NCBI GenBank assembly: GCA_963808125.1
Contig: CAWEEP010000048.1
Span: 1 to 37,866 of the forward strand
Direction of reading: 5' to 3'
DNA from: CAWEEP01 sp963808125
Lineage (GTDB): Bacteria > Chloroflexota > Dormibacteria > Aeolococcales > Aeolococcaceae
DNA length: 37,866 nt
Within the stretch, counting starts at the first letter, position 1, and each line of letters starts with the position of its first letter. The notes under the pieces are model-generated. The model was not told where the DNA came from. It ran no database searches and worked only from the letters and a program-made list of their open reading frames with translations. Position numbers and translations under genes: made by a program. Shown one piece after another: positions 15,259 to 22,556 of the stretch.

Positions 15259-16260
15259 TCACGCTGTGCCGAGGACCACCACGACGAACGCCGCGTAGCC
15301 GGCGATGATCACCCACCCCGCCCAGCGCCGGAGGCTCCGATCGGCATAGGCGAGGGCGACCGTCAACGCCGTGAGGCCGACGTACCAGCCGGCGACGAGG
15401 AGCGCCTGGCCCGAGGGTCTGGCGAGGGAGACGAACAGCGTGGGGATCAGCAGGCCGGCGGTGACGTTCAGGGTGTTGCTGGTGAAGGCGGTGCTGAGCG
15501 CCGCCGCACCCCTTCCCTTGGCGGCGAGATGGACCGCCGCCACCGCGGGGGGCAGGCTCGTGACCGCTGCCAGGACGAGGCCGCCGGTGATGACGCCCGG
15601 CACGGAGAAGTGCTGCCCCAGGGCCGACGCGCCGCGCTCCATGGCCACGGTGGCCGCGATGACGATGAGCAGGGCCGGGACGGCCACCAACAGGTCCACG
15701 ATGGTCCCGCGCCGGGCGCGGATCGCGACCACCAGCTCGAGCTCCTCCTCGTCCACGGCGGACGCCAGCCAGGTGCTCCAGCGGCGGGGGAGGGGGAGGC
15801 TCCGGCGGCCCGTCCGATGCACGCCCAGCAGGACGACGTAGGGGACGAGCACCAGCAGCACCAGCGCCAGGCCGGCCGCGGAATCGACCGCACCCATGAC
15901 GGTGAGGAGGCAGACGGCGGCGACCCAGAGGGCAACGGCGCCGCTGAGCGCGACCACCTTGCGGTGGAGGCGGATGCGGCCGGCGACGACGGCTCCGAGA
16001 CCCAGCAGGGCCGCCAGGTTGAAGATGTTGGAGCCGATGACGACGCCGGCGCCCAGCGTCCTCTGCTGGTGGGCCAGGGCGGTGATGGCGGCGGCGATGT
16101 TGGCCTGGTCAGCCGCCAGGGCGGCGAGGAGCCCGAGCAGCGCCTCGGAAAGACCCAGCCACTCACCGAGGCGTTCCACACGGGTGACGAGCACCCAGCT
16201 GGTGGCGACGCTGACAACGGCCCCGAGCAGGAAGGCGACGAGCGAGACGCCGACGTCCAT
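15259..16260 (-). CDS. CaCA-superfamily cation antiporter-like membrane protein, acidic residues missing
   Basis: A 333-residue polytopic protein with the two alpha-repeats of the Ca2+/cation antiporter (YrbG-like) superfamily. Repeat 1 (about 38-90) ends in GVVIGSNIFNLAALLGLG; repeat 2 (about 230-270) has VTSLPPAVAAVHLAAKGRG and TSNTLNVTAG. About ten hydrophobic segments are visible, with an acidic hinge DEEELELV at about 170-177, typical of the central loop. The usual alpha-repeat glutamates (GTSxPE) are absent: repeat 1 has ALAADQAN and repeat 2 has TSLPPA. It may therefore carry a different ion or have lost exchange. The PadR gene upstream on the same strand could regulate it, though 322 bases separate them. 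Confidence 0.75.
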   Translation of the reverse strand: MDVGVSLVAFLLGAVVSVATSWVLVTRVERLGEWLGLSEALLGLLAALAADQANIAAAITALAHQQRTLGAGVVIGSNIFNLAALLGLGAVVAGRIRLHRKVVALSGAVALWVAAVCLLTVMGAVDSAAGLALVLLVLVPYVVLLGVHRTGRRSLPLPRRWSTWLASAVDEEELELVVAIRARRGTIVDLLVAVPALLIVIAATVAMERGASALGQHFSVPGVITGGLVLAAVTSLPPAVAAVHLAAKGRGAAALSTAFTSNTLNVTAGLLIPTLFVSLARPSGQALLVAGWYVGLTALTVALAYADRSLRRWAGWVIIAGYAAFVVVVLGTA

Positions 16261-16582
16261 CAGCGCTCGGGAATCCGGCGAAGCGCGCGCGCCGACCCGC
16301 GGGGGCGGTGGGGCATCGCCATCTGGCGACGGTCAACCGGAGTGCGCACGTCGGCTCCATCACGCGAACGGACCGTGTGCCGACCAGACTTCCCGGCTCT
16401 CCGAACTCGATCGATCGTACCATCCGGCCAGGGGGCGCGATTCCGCGCGACGCTCGGCACGCATGGGCGGATCCGCAGAGCGTGTCGCGACGTCCGCCGG
16501 CGGGCGACGGGCACCGCGGACAGCCGGGGTCACGCTCGACCTGGGCCGGCGTGAACCCGGCGTTCACGGCATCGGGTGACGA
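16261..16582. other. 322-base gap between PadR and the CaCA-like gene
   Basis: No convincing gene is seen. On the minus strand a TACGAT element (16414-16419) could be a -10 for the transporter, but it is about 150 bases from the start codon and has no clear -35. Confidence 0.25.
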
Positions 16583-17245
16583 TCAGCTCCCCGCGGGGCC
16601 CTCGTCGGTGTCGGGATCCTCGGCGAGGATCCGGTACAGCCCCTTGCGCGTCTCGGTGAGCAACCTGGTGGCCCTGGCCACCTGCGCGGCGTTGCCCGCC
16701 TGCGTGACCTGGACGGTGGCGGCGCCGACGGCCGCGATGAGGTGGAAGAGCGACCTCGCGTCCTCGTTGACCAAGTCCGCGGCGGAGGCCCAGGGCGCGG
16801 CCAGCTCCTCCGGGTGGGTGTCGGCGTACTCCTTCCCCGCGTCGGTCAGACGGAAGTCCCGCCGTCCGCTCGCCCCGTCGGCCTGGATGAGGCCCTCGTC
16901 CTCGAGCTGCTGGAGGGCGGGGTAGACGGAGCCGGCGCTCGGCCGCCAGACGCCCTCGCTGCGCTCGGCGATCTCCTGGATGATCTGGTAGCCGTTGCGG
17001 GGCTGCTCGAGGAGAAGCGCCAGGATGGCGGCGCGGACGTCACCACGACGCATCCGCCCCCTCATTCCGCGACCGGGGCCGCCGAAACCGCCATGGGCGA
17101 ACTGCCAGCCCGGGTGGAAGGGGAACCGGTGGGGGCCGTGGGGCGGGCCCCAGGGTCCGGGTCCCTCCCCCTCGCCGCGGGGGGTGTGATGCCGGCGTCC
17201 GCCGGGGAAATGATCGGACCAGTCCGGAAGGGTGGCGTCGTCCAT
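16583..17245 (-). CDS. PadR-family transcriptional regulator
   Basis: A 220-residue regulator. After a flexible Gly/Pro/His-rich N-terminus (about 1-75; many HG, PG and GPG steps) comes the PadR winged helix (about 76-150): RRGDVRAAILALLLEQPRNG, YQIIQEIAERSEGVW, PSAGSVYPALQQLEDEGLI and a wing GRRDFRLTDAGKEY. The C-terminal helices (about 155-210) are the dimerisation part. PadR proteins usually repress their own promoter and a neighbouring transporter. The ATG at 17245 has a GAGGT site 8 bases upstream. The His/Gly-rich N-terminal tail is unusual in length and might bind metal; that is a guess. Likely autoregulated through the AT-rich element at 17272-17309. Confidence 0.88.
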   Translation of the reverse strand: MDDATLPDWSDHFPGGRRHHTPRGEGEGPGPWGPPHGPHRFPFHPGWQFAHGGFGGPGRGMRGRMRRGDVRAAILALLLEQPRNGYQIIQEIAERSEGVWRPSAGSVYPALQQLEDEGLIQADGASGRRDFRLTDAGKEYADTHPEELAAPWASAADLVNEDARSLFHLIAAVGAATVQVTQAGNAAQVARATRLLTETRKGLYRILAEDPDTDEGPAGS

Positions 17246-17271
17246 GGTGTGGACCTCGTGGGTGGCTGAAG

Positions 17272-17309
17272 GATAGTGTAACGATATATCAAGATAGTCC
17301 GCGATGCAA
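17272..17309 (-). promoter_or_regulatory. PadR promoter with candidate operator
   Basis: On the minus strand TTGCAT (17304-17309) and TATCGT (17281-17286) are 17 bases apart, a good -35/-10 pair. The region is strikingly AT-rich for this genome and contains two direct copies of GATAGT (17272-17277 and 17293-17298), exactly 21 bases or two helical turns apart, with the palindrome GATATATC (17283-17290) between them. This fits an autoregulatory PadR site. Confidence 0.55.
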
Positions 17310-17381
17310 CTATGAGTGTCGCGCCGCTCTCGGGAGTGGGCGGGCCACCGCCTCCTTCGAGGAGTCGGGCAGACTTGGCCT

Positions 17382-18167
17382 GTGGACACAGTGGGAAACG
17401 ACGCGCCTGGAGACGGGCCGGCCCCCGGGGGTTCGGACCGCTGGCGTGCCCAGGCCGCCGCGGCGGACCGGCTGGTGCTCTGGGACATCGACGGCACGCT
17501 GATGCGGGCAGGCGACATCGCCGCCGTCGTCTTCGAGCGGGCCATCGAGCAGGTCCTCGGGGCCCCGCCGTCACGGCGCCTGCGCATGGCGGGCAAGACG
17601 GATCCCCAGATCGTCCGCGAGCACCTCGCGCTGGCCGATCTCAGCGACGTGGATCAGTACGTCGAGGCCATCCTCGCCCGCGCCGAGGTGGAGCTCGCCG
17701 GAGCCAGCGATCTGATCACCGAGCACGGCACGGTGAAGCCCGGCGTCCTCGATCTGCTCCGCAGGCTGGACGCCGACGCCCGCTTCCTCCAGTCGGTGGT
17801 GACCGGGAACATCACCGCGAACGCCGCAGTCAAGCTCGGCGCCCTCGGGCTCGACGTCTGGCTGGACCTCGAGATCGGCGCGTACGGCTCGGACAGCGCC
17901 GAGCGTCGCGACCTCGTGCCTATCGCCATGGAGAGGGTGGAACGGCTGCGGGGCCGGCGCTTCGAACCGGGGCAGGTCTGGATCATCGGCGACACCGGCA
18001 ACGACCTCGCCTGCGCCCGGGCGGCCGGCGCCCGATGCCTGCTGGTGGCGACGGGCGGGGAGACCCTCGAGGCGCTGGAGGCCCTCGATGCGGACGCGGT
18101 GCTCACCGATCTCAGCGACACGGAGGCCGTTCACCGCCTCCTGGCGGGAGTGGACACCGCCATTTGA
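17382..18167 (+). CDS. HAD-superfamily phosphatase
   Basis: A 261-residue HAD hydrolase resembling phosphoglycolate phosphatase-type enzymes; the substrate is unknown. Motif I is LVLWDIDGTLMRAG (nucleophile about D35, acid D37), a helical cap follows (about 50-110), motif II is VVTGNITANAAVKL (the T of VTGN), and motif IV is IIGDTGNDLACARAAGA. The start is taken as GTG at 17382, 6 bases after CAGACT, with another in-frame GTG at 17391; the frame is open upstream to 17316 without support. It is divergent from PadR and starts a plus-strand run (HAD, Ddn-like, LLM). Confidence 0.85.
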   Translation: MDTVGNDAPGDGPAPGGSDRWRAQAAAADRLVLWDIDGTLMRAGDIAAVVFERAIEQVLGAPPSRRLRMAGKTDPQIVREHLALADLSDVDQYVEAILARAEVELAGASDLITEHGTVKPGVLDLLRRLDADARFLQSVVTGNITANAAVKLGALGLDVWLDLEIGAYGSDSAERRDLVPIAMERVERLRGRRFEPGQVWIIGDTGNDLACARAAGARCLLVATGGETLEALEALDADAVLTDLSDTEAVHRLLAGVDTAI

Positions 18168-18177
18168 CTCCGGGCCG

Positions 18178-18183
18178 TAGACT
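18178..18183 (+). promoter_or_regulatory. -10 element TAGACT before the Ddn-like gene
   Basis: TAGACT ends 6 bases before the ATG at 18190, just downstream of the HAD stop, with no Shine-Dalgarno sequence. This is the leaderless arrangement. Confidence 0.45.
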
Positions 18184-18189
18184 GGGCTC

Positions 18190-18636
18190 ATGCCTCTTCA
18201 AGGTGAATACGAGCCGAGCCCCGCCCAGTGGGTCAGAGACCAGGTCGCGGAATACGAGAGTTCCGGTGGCACGCGCGGCAACCTGCTGCGCGGCACGGAG
18301 TGGCCGGTGATCATCGTCACCGCACGGGGCGCCAAGACCGGCAAGCTCCGCAAGTTCGGCCTCATGCGCGTGGAGCACGGGGGCGAGTACGCGCTGGTGG
18401 CGTCGAAGGGTGGAACCCCCGAGAACCCGCACTGGTACCACAACCTGGTGGCGGATCCCACCGCCGTCATGATCCAGGACGGCCCCGAGCCGTTCGATGT
18501 GCAGGTGCGCGAGGTGAGCGGTGCGGAGCGCGAGGAGTGGTGGACCAGGGGCGTCGCCGCCTACCCGCCCTACGCCGAGTACCAGACCAAGACCACGCGG
18601 CTGATCCCGGTCTTCGTCGCCAGCCGGCGCGTTTAA
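18190..18636 (+). CDS. Ddn-family (deazaflavin-dependent nitroreductase) protein
   Basis: A 148-residue protein of the split beta-barrel family typified by mycobacterial Ddn, which binds F420H2 and reduces quinones or nitro compounds. Diagnostic stretches are IIVTARGAKTGKLRKFGLMR (about 41-60), EYALVASKGGTPENPHWYHN (about 66-85) and NLVADPTAVMIQDG. The length is typical and the gene intact. It lies 22 bases after the HAD gene and 70 before an LLM-class oxidoreductase, also an F420-associated family, so the host probably makes F420. The substrate cannot be read from the sequence. Confidence 0.9.
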   Translation: MPLQGEYEPSPAQWVRDQVAEYESSGGTRGNLLRGTEWPVIIVTARGAKTGKLRKFGLMRVEHGGEYALVASKGGTPENPHWYHNLVADPTAVMIQDGPEPFDVQVREVSGAEREEWWTRGVAAYPPYAEYQTKTTRLIPVFVASRRV

Positions 18637-18691
18637 GTCTCGCCCGGATACCGGGTTCGGCGCGGCCGCCGGGAGGCCCCCACCAACCGAG

Positions 18692-18697
18692 TAGGGT
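18692..18697 (+). promoter_or_regulatory. -10 element TAGGGT before the LLM gene
   Basis: TAGGGT ends 9 bases before the GTG at 18707; no ribosome binding site is present. Confidence 0.35.
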
Positions 18698-18706
18698 GTG
18701 CCGCCG

Positions 18707-19746
18707 GTGAAGATCGGCGTCCTCCTCGGCTTCTGGGGCGAAGCGGGCCCGCCGCCCGGGCTGCTCGACGGAGTCCGGGAGGCGGAGGCGCTCGGCTACG
18801 AGTCCCTGTGGATCGGCGAGGCGTCGGGGTCCGACGCGCTGACGCCGCTTGCCTGGCTCGGCTCGCACACGACTCGGATGCGGCTCGGCACCTGCATCGC
18901 CCACATGGCGGCCCGAACCCCGGCGGCGACGGCGATGGCGGCGCTGACCCTCGACCATCTGTCCCAGGGGCGTTTCGTACTCGGTCTCGGCGTGTCCGGT
19001 CCCGAGCTCGTCGAGGGGTGGTACGGGCAGGCGTTCGACCCCCCCTCGGGCGGACGCACGAATACGTCGAGATCGTCCGCCGCGTGCTGGCACGCCAGGC
19101 GCCGGTGGAGTACAGAGGACGCCATTTCTCCCTCCCTCTGGAGGGGGGATCGGGGCTGGGACGGCCATTCCAGTCCATGGTCCGGCCGCTTCGGCCCGAT
19201 CTGCCCGTCCTGCTCGCGGCCGAGGGCCCGCGGAACGTCGCCCTCGCCCGCGAGATCGCCGACGGCTGGATCGCCACGTACTACTCGCCGCATCATGACG
19301 CCCACCTGCGCGCCGCGCTGGTGGAGGGGGCCGCCCGTCCGGGGGCGCATTGCCCCGATGAGCGGTTCGAGATCGTCGGCACGGTGCCGGTGGTGATCGA
19401 CGACCAGCTGGAGGTGGCCGCCGACCGCCTGCGCGGCCTCTTCGCGCGATTCATCGGCGGCATGGGGCCGCGCGGCAGCAACTTCCATTTCAATGCCCTG
19501 GCGCGCCTGGGCTACGAGGGCGTCGTGACGAGTGTCCGCGACCTGTGGCTGGAGGGGCGAACCTCGGAGGCGGCGGTCGCCGTCCCTACCGCGATGATCG
19601 AGGCCGTCGCCCTCATCGGGCCTCCCGCCAAGATCCGCGAGGAGCTGCCGCACTGGCGGGGCTCGCTGCTCAGCACACTGCTGGTCAGCGTCCCCCCGGA
19701 CGGGGACGGCCTGCGCCGGGTGGCCGAGCTGCTGCTCAGCGCCTGA
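18707..19746 (+). CDS. LLM-class F420-dependent oxidoreductase, one-base frameshift
   Basis: A luciferase-like monooxygenase-class enzyme, usually F420-dependent. The first frame gives VKIGVLLGFWGEAGPP, ALGYESLWIGEASGSDALTP, RMRLGTCIAH and ALTLDHLSQGRFVLGLGVSG. The second gives RTHEYVEIVRRVLARQAPV, YRGRHFSLPL, RPDLPVLLAAEGPRNVALA and ADGWIATYYSP, on to the stop at 19746. The break is in a run of seven C (19039-19045); one more C would give FDPPLGRTHEYVEIV and a continuous protein of about 346 residues, the normal family length. The gene is therefore probably intact with a sequencing deletion, though a real mutation cannot be excluded. GTG at 18707 follows TAGGGT. Confidence 0.8.
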
Positions 19747-19774
19747 AAGCTCAGGAGGCTCTCGGACAAGGTGC

Positions 19775-19790
19775 GTAGCATGCGTGCTAC
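19775..19790. promoter_or_regulatory. inverted repeat, candidate antitoxin operator
   Basis: GTAGCA TGCG TGCTAC is a perfect 6-base inverted repeat with a 4-base spacer, 20 bases upstream of the antitoxin start. It includes a TAGCAT that could be the -10. Toxin-antitoxin operons are commonly repressed through such sites. Confidence 0.5.
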
Positions 19791-19809
19791 CACCTGCCAC
19801 AGCGGGTCC

Positions 19810-20084
19810 ATGAGCACCACCATCCCGCGGCGAGTGCTGCGCAACCAGAACGCCGCCATCATCGCCGCCGTCGCCGGAGGTGAGAGCTTCGTCGTGACCC
19901 GCAACGGCACCCCGGTTGCGGAGCTCCGCCCCATCCATGGCAACCGGCGGACCTTCGTGGCCAGGGCAGAACTGGCCCGTGCCGGCGCGGATGGGCCCCC
20001 CATCGATCGGGTGGCGTTCCGGGCGGACCTCGATCGTGCCGCCGATCAGGACCTGCTCAGGGAGGGTGCCCAGCGAGCGCGGGG
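19810..20084 (+). CDS. Phd/YefM-like antitoxin, no stop codon in its natural position
   Basis: The N-terminal half is a Phd/YefM-type DNA-binding antitoxin: MSTTIPRRVLRNQNAAIIAA, then VAGGESFVVTRNGTPVAELRP, then an arginine-rich linker and a toxin-binding tail (DRVAFRADLDRAADQDLL). The expected stop next to the toxin start is missing; the frame runs on for about 370 bases into sequence that only makes sense as the toxin in another frame. The end given here is the point where the antitoxin-like sequence stops, not an observed stop codon. The ATG at 19810 is chosen as the start of the family N-terminus; ATG at 19780 is possible. Confidence 0.6.
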
Positions 20085-20468
20085 CTCATCGACACCACCG
20101 TCGTCGCGGACTGGGACGATCCGGCGGTGGTGGCGGCACGTCCCGACGAGGTGGCGGTCTCCACTGTCACGCTGGCAGAGCTCGCGGCCGGCCCGCACCT
20201 GGCGGCAGAACCGGCCGAACGAGCGCGCCGGCAGGTCCGTCTCCAGCAGGCGGAGTCGCTTTTCGACCCGATCGATTTCGTCCGAGCGGTGGCGCGCAGC
20301 GATGGCCAGGTCGTCGCCGCCGTCGCTCTGGTGGTTCGGTCGCCCCGCAGGCGTGTCGCCGACCTCCTCATCGCGGCGGTTGCCCACGCCAACGGGTTGG
20401 CACTGTACACACGCAGCGCCGCCGATTTCGCGGGGTTGGACGCCCTCGTGACCGTGGTTGCCGTCTGA
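20066..20468 (+). CDS. PIN-domain VapC-like toxin, start out of frame
   Basis: A PIN-domain ribonuclease toxin of about 133 residues. The frame ending at 20468 reads GLIDTTVVADWDDPAVV, VSTVTLAELAAGPHLA, a helical region, then RRRVADLLIAAVAHANGLAL and YTRSAADFAGL, showing the usual acidic residues (D of LIDT, E of LAEL, D of ADLL, D of ADFAGL). No good start is in this frame. The natural GTG at 20066 (VPSERG) is one base out of frame, separated by a GGGG run (20081-20084); dropping one G gives VPSERGLIDTTVV, a typical VapC N-terminus. It is either inactivated or a sequencing insertion. Confidence 0.6.
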
Positions 20469-20472
20469 GGGA

Positions 20473-21243
20473 TCAGGTCCGGCGGGCGACCTTGTGCGCC
20501 GCCGCCTGCTGCAGGGGGCGGATGACGATCTGGTCGAGGTTGACATGGGGCGGGCGGGTGACGGCGAAGGCGACGACCTCCGCCACGTCGGCGGCGGTGA
20601 GCGGCGTCACCCCTCTGTACACCGCGGCGGCGCGCTCGGCGTCCCCGTCGAAGCGGTTGAGGGAGAAGTCGGTCTCCACCATGCCGGGGCAGATCTCGGT
20701 GACCCGGATGGGGCGCCCCGCCAGCTCCAGACGAAGCGTCTGGCTGATGGCGTGGACGGCGTGCTTGGCGGCGATGTAACCACCGCCTCCCTCGTACACC
20801 TCGATGCCGGCGGTGGAGGAGATGTTGACGATGTGGCCACGCCCCGACAGTTCCAGGGCGGGCAGCAGGCCCCTCGTCATATGCATCAGGCCCAGGACGT
20901 TCGCCTCCCACATCCACCGCCAGCGGTCGCTTCGCGAGTCCGCGATGGCGTCCATGCCGCGCGCACCGCCGGCGTTGTTGACCAGCACCTCAACTCGATC
21001 GACGCCGGCACAGAAGGCGGCGACGCTCGCCTCGTCGGCGACGTCGAGGATGCCCCACTCGGCGCCGAGTTCCGAGGCGACGGTGCGCAGGCGGTCCTCG
21101 CGACGCGCCCCCAGGAGCAGACGGAACCCCGCGTCCGCGAGGCGGCGGGCGACGGCCTCGCCGATGCCGGCGCTGGCGCCGGTGACCACGGCGAGGGGGC
21201 GGTGCGCTGTGTCGGCGCGGTGGGGCTCCGTGGTCTCGGTCAT
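20473..21243 (-). CDS. short-chain dehydrogenase/reductase (SDR)
   Basis: A 256-residue classical SDR, NAD(P)-dependent. Signatures: cofactor motif VVTGASAGIGEAVARRLADA, VLVNNAGGARG, catalytic Ser in IVNISSTAGIEVYEG, and the YxxxK pair in GGYIAAKHAVHAIS, then IRVTEICPGMVETDF. It resembles the YdfG/serine 3-dehydrogenase-like subgroup in layout, but the substrate cannot be assigned. The ATG at 21243 has an AGGAGG site 6 bases upstream and the frame upstream shadows other sequence. It follows the aminoglycoside phosphotransferase remnant on the same strand. Confidence 0.92.
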   Translation of the reverse strand: MTETTEPHRADTAHRPLAVVTGASAGIGEAVARRLADAGFRLLLGARREDRLRTVASELGAEWGILDVADEASVAAFCAGVDRVEVLVNNAGGARGMDAIADSRSDRWRWMWEANVLGLMHMTRGLLPALELSGRGHIVNISSTAGIEVYEGGGGYIAAKHAVHAISQTLRLELAGRPIRVTEICPGMVETDFSLNRFDGDAERAAAVYRGVTPLTAADVAEVVAFAVTRPPHVNLDQIVIRPLQQAAAHKVARRT

Positions 21244-21289
21244 GTCTTGCCTCCTGCGGTCGTGGCGTGCTGCCTTGGCGGTGTCGGGG

Positions 21290-21905
21290 ACCGAGGCCCC
21301 AGAGGAGCCGGTGGTAGCGGGTGCGCTCGGGATCGTGACGGATTCCATAGGCGTCGAGCAGCGGCCCTTCCCATCCCGGTCCGTAGTTCCACTCCGTGCT
21401 CCAGGTCGCCACGGCCAGGTCGGCCCAGCGATCGGCCACGCCCAGGGCACCGAGGTCGACGTGCCCCGAACACGCCCCGGTGCCGCCGATCAGGGTGTTG
21501 GGAGCGCAGGCGTCACCGTGGCACACGACCAGCCTGTCGACGGCCGGCGGGTGCGCGGCCGCCTCCAGGGCCTCCGCCGCGGAGAGTGCGCCGTCTGCCC
21601 CGTTCCACTGACCGCGGGCACGCGGGTTCCGGCGCACCTGCGCGAGGCGGTCGTCCACCGACCAGGAGAACGGACACGTCTCGACGGGAAGGGAGTCGTG
21701 AAGCGCTCGCAGGCCACGACCGATGGCGGCGACCGCGCTCGCCGGCGGTGTCGCGCCCCCGGTCCAATACGCGTGGGACACTGGTGAACCGGCCCGCCCA
21801 GGCCATGCGCGCCGCCTCGCCGGCGAGGTCGACGGGTGCCGATCCGGGTGCCCACTTCACGAAGCACCGCCGATGCTGTGCCAGACGAGGCGCAGCGGGC
21901 GGCGG
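21290..21905 (-). pseudogene. aminoglycoside phosphotransferase (APH(3')-type) remnant
   Basis: Pieces of one kinase are spread over different minus-strand frames. In order they are PLRLVWHSIGG, then FVKWAPGSAPVDLAGEAARM and FTSVPRVLDRG, then ATPPASAVAAIGRGLRALHD, LPVETCPFSW, the Brenner motif VCHGDACAPNTLIGG, VDLGALGVADRWADLA and RTRYHRLLWGLGP. The catalytic part is intact. However, the ATP-lobe segment between IGG and FVKW is shortened and shifted. The hinge between VLDRG and ATPPAS lacks the usual roughly 20 residues containing WLVT-type sequence. No stop follows the C-terminal motif; the frame runs into the SDR gene. Missing segments cannot be explained by single-base errors, so this looks like true decay. 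Boundaries are approximate. Confidence 0.7.
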
Positions 21906-22003
21906 CCGGCAACGGCAAGCACCGATGACGGCACGGGTGGGGCCGGGGAGGAGACCTCTGGCGGGGTGGGCACAGCGGTGGGTCCCTCAGCCTCTCGGGC
22001 ACG

Positions 22004-22079
<76 letters not shown>

Positions 22080-22092
22080 ACGCCGAGGGCAG

Positions 22093-22098
22093 AGTGTA
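22093..22098 (-). promoter_or_regulatory. -10-like TACACT before tRNA-Phe
   Basis: TACACT on the minus strand ends 13 bases before the tRNA 5' end. No clear -35 is visible, in keeping with other promoters here. Confidence 0.35.
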
Positions 22099-22102
22099 CC
22101 GG

Positions 22103-22509
22103 TCAGGCGGCCAGGCTCACCCTGCCGGGGTCGGCCAACTCGGCCAGGCCCTTCGCCACCCTGACGGCGGTGTCCGGGTCGCCGTGGAGGGGGGCGACCC
22201 CCGCCCGCAACGTCGACTCCAGGGAGATGCGGCGCATCTGGGTGAAGATGCGCTCGGCGACGACCCGGCCGGCCTCCATGCCGCCCTCGCGGATGAGCAG
22301 GGCGGAGGTGCCGTCGGCGCTGACCGTGACCGGCTCGGTGGCGCGGGCGAAGGCGATGATCAGCTGGACGAAACCGGTGCGGCCGACTTGGGAACGGACT
22401 CGGCGATGACGAAGACCAGGCAGGCGGCGTCGCCGGCGTCGCGGGCCGCCGCCAGGAACTCGGCCTGGGTCGCCGACCAGGGGATCTGGGGAAGGGGGGA
22501 ATCGGTCAC
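22103..22509 (-). CDS. small protein of unknown function, one-base frameshift
   Basis: Two frames join to a protein of about 135 residues. The first gives VTDSPLPQIPWSATQAEFLA, then DAGDAACLVFVIAESVP; the second gives QVGRTGFVQLIIAFARATEP, VTVSADGTSALLIREGGMEA and VAPLHGDPDTAVRVAKGLAE. They meet at a GGG run (22390-22392), where one extra base restores continuity. The second part faintly recalls the C-terminal half of degenerate GGDEF domains (REGG, GVAPL, GDPDTAVRVA), but I do not claim that function. GTG at 22509 is the likely start. It lies between tRNA-Phe and the formyltransferase gene. Confidence 0.5.
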
Positions 22510-22556
22510 TTCCCGGTCATGGTGCCACGGCGGGGGCACGCCTGGTGCGGGCCGGT

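Noticed and set aside
22103..22400. Diguanylate cyclase (GGDEF) domain
   Set aside because: The resemblance is weak, the GG[D/E]EF signature is absent and the protein is too short; left as unknown.
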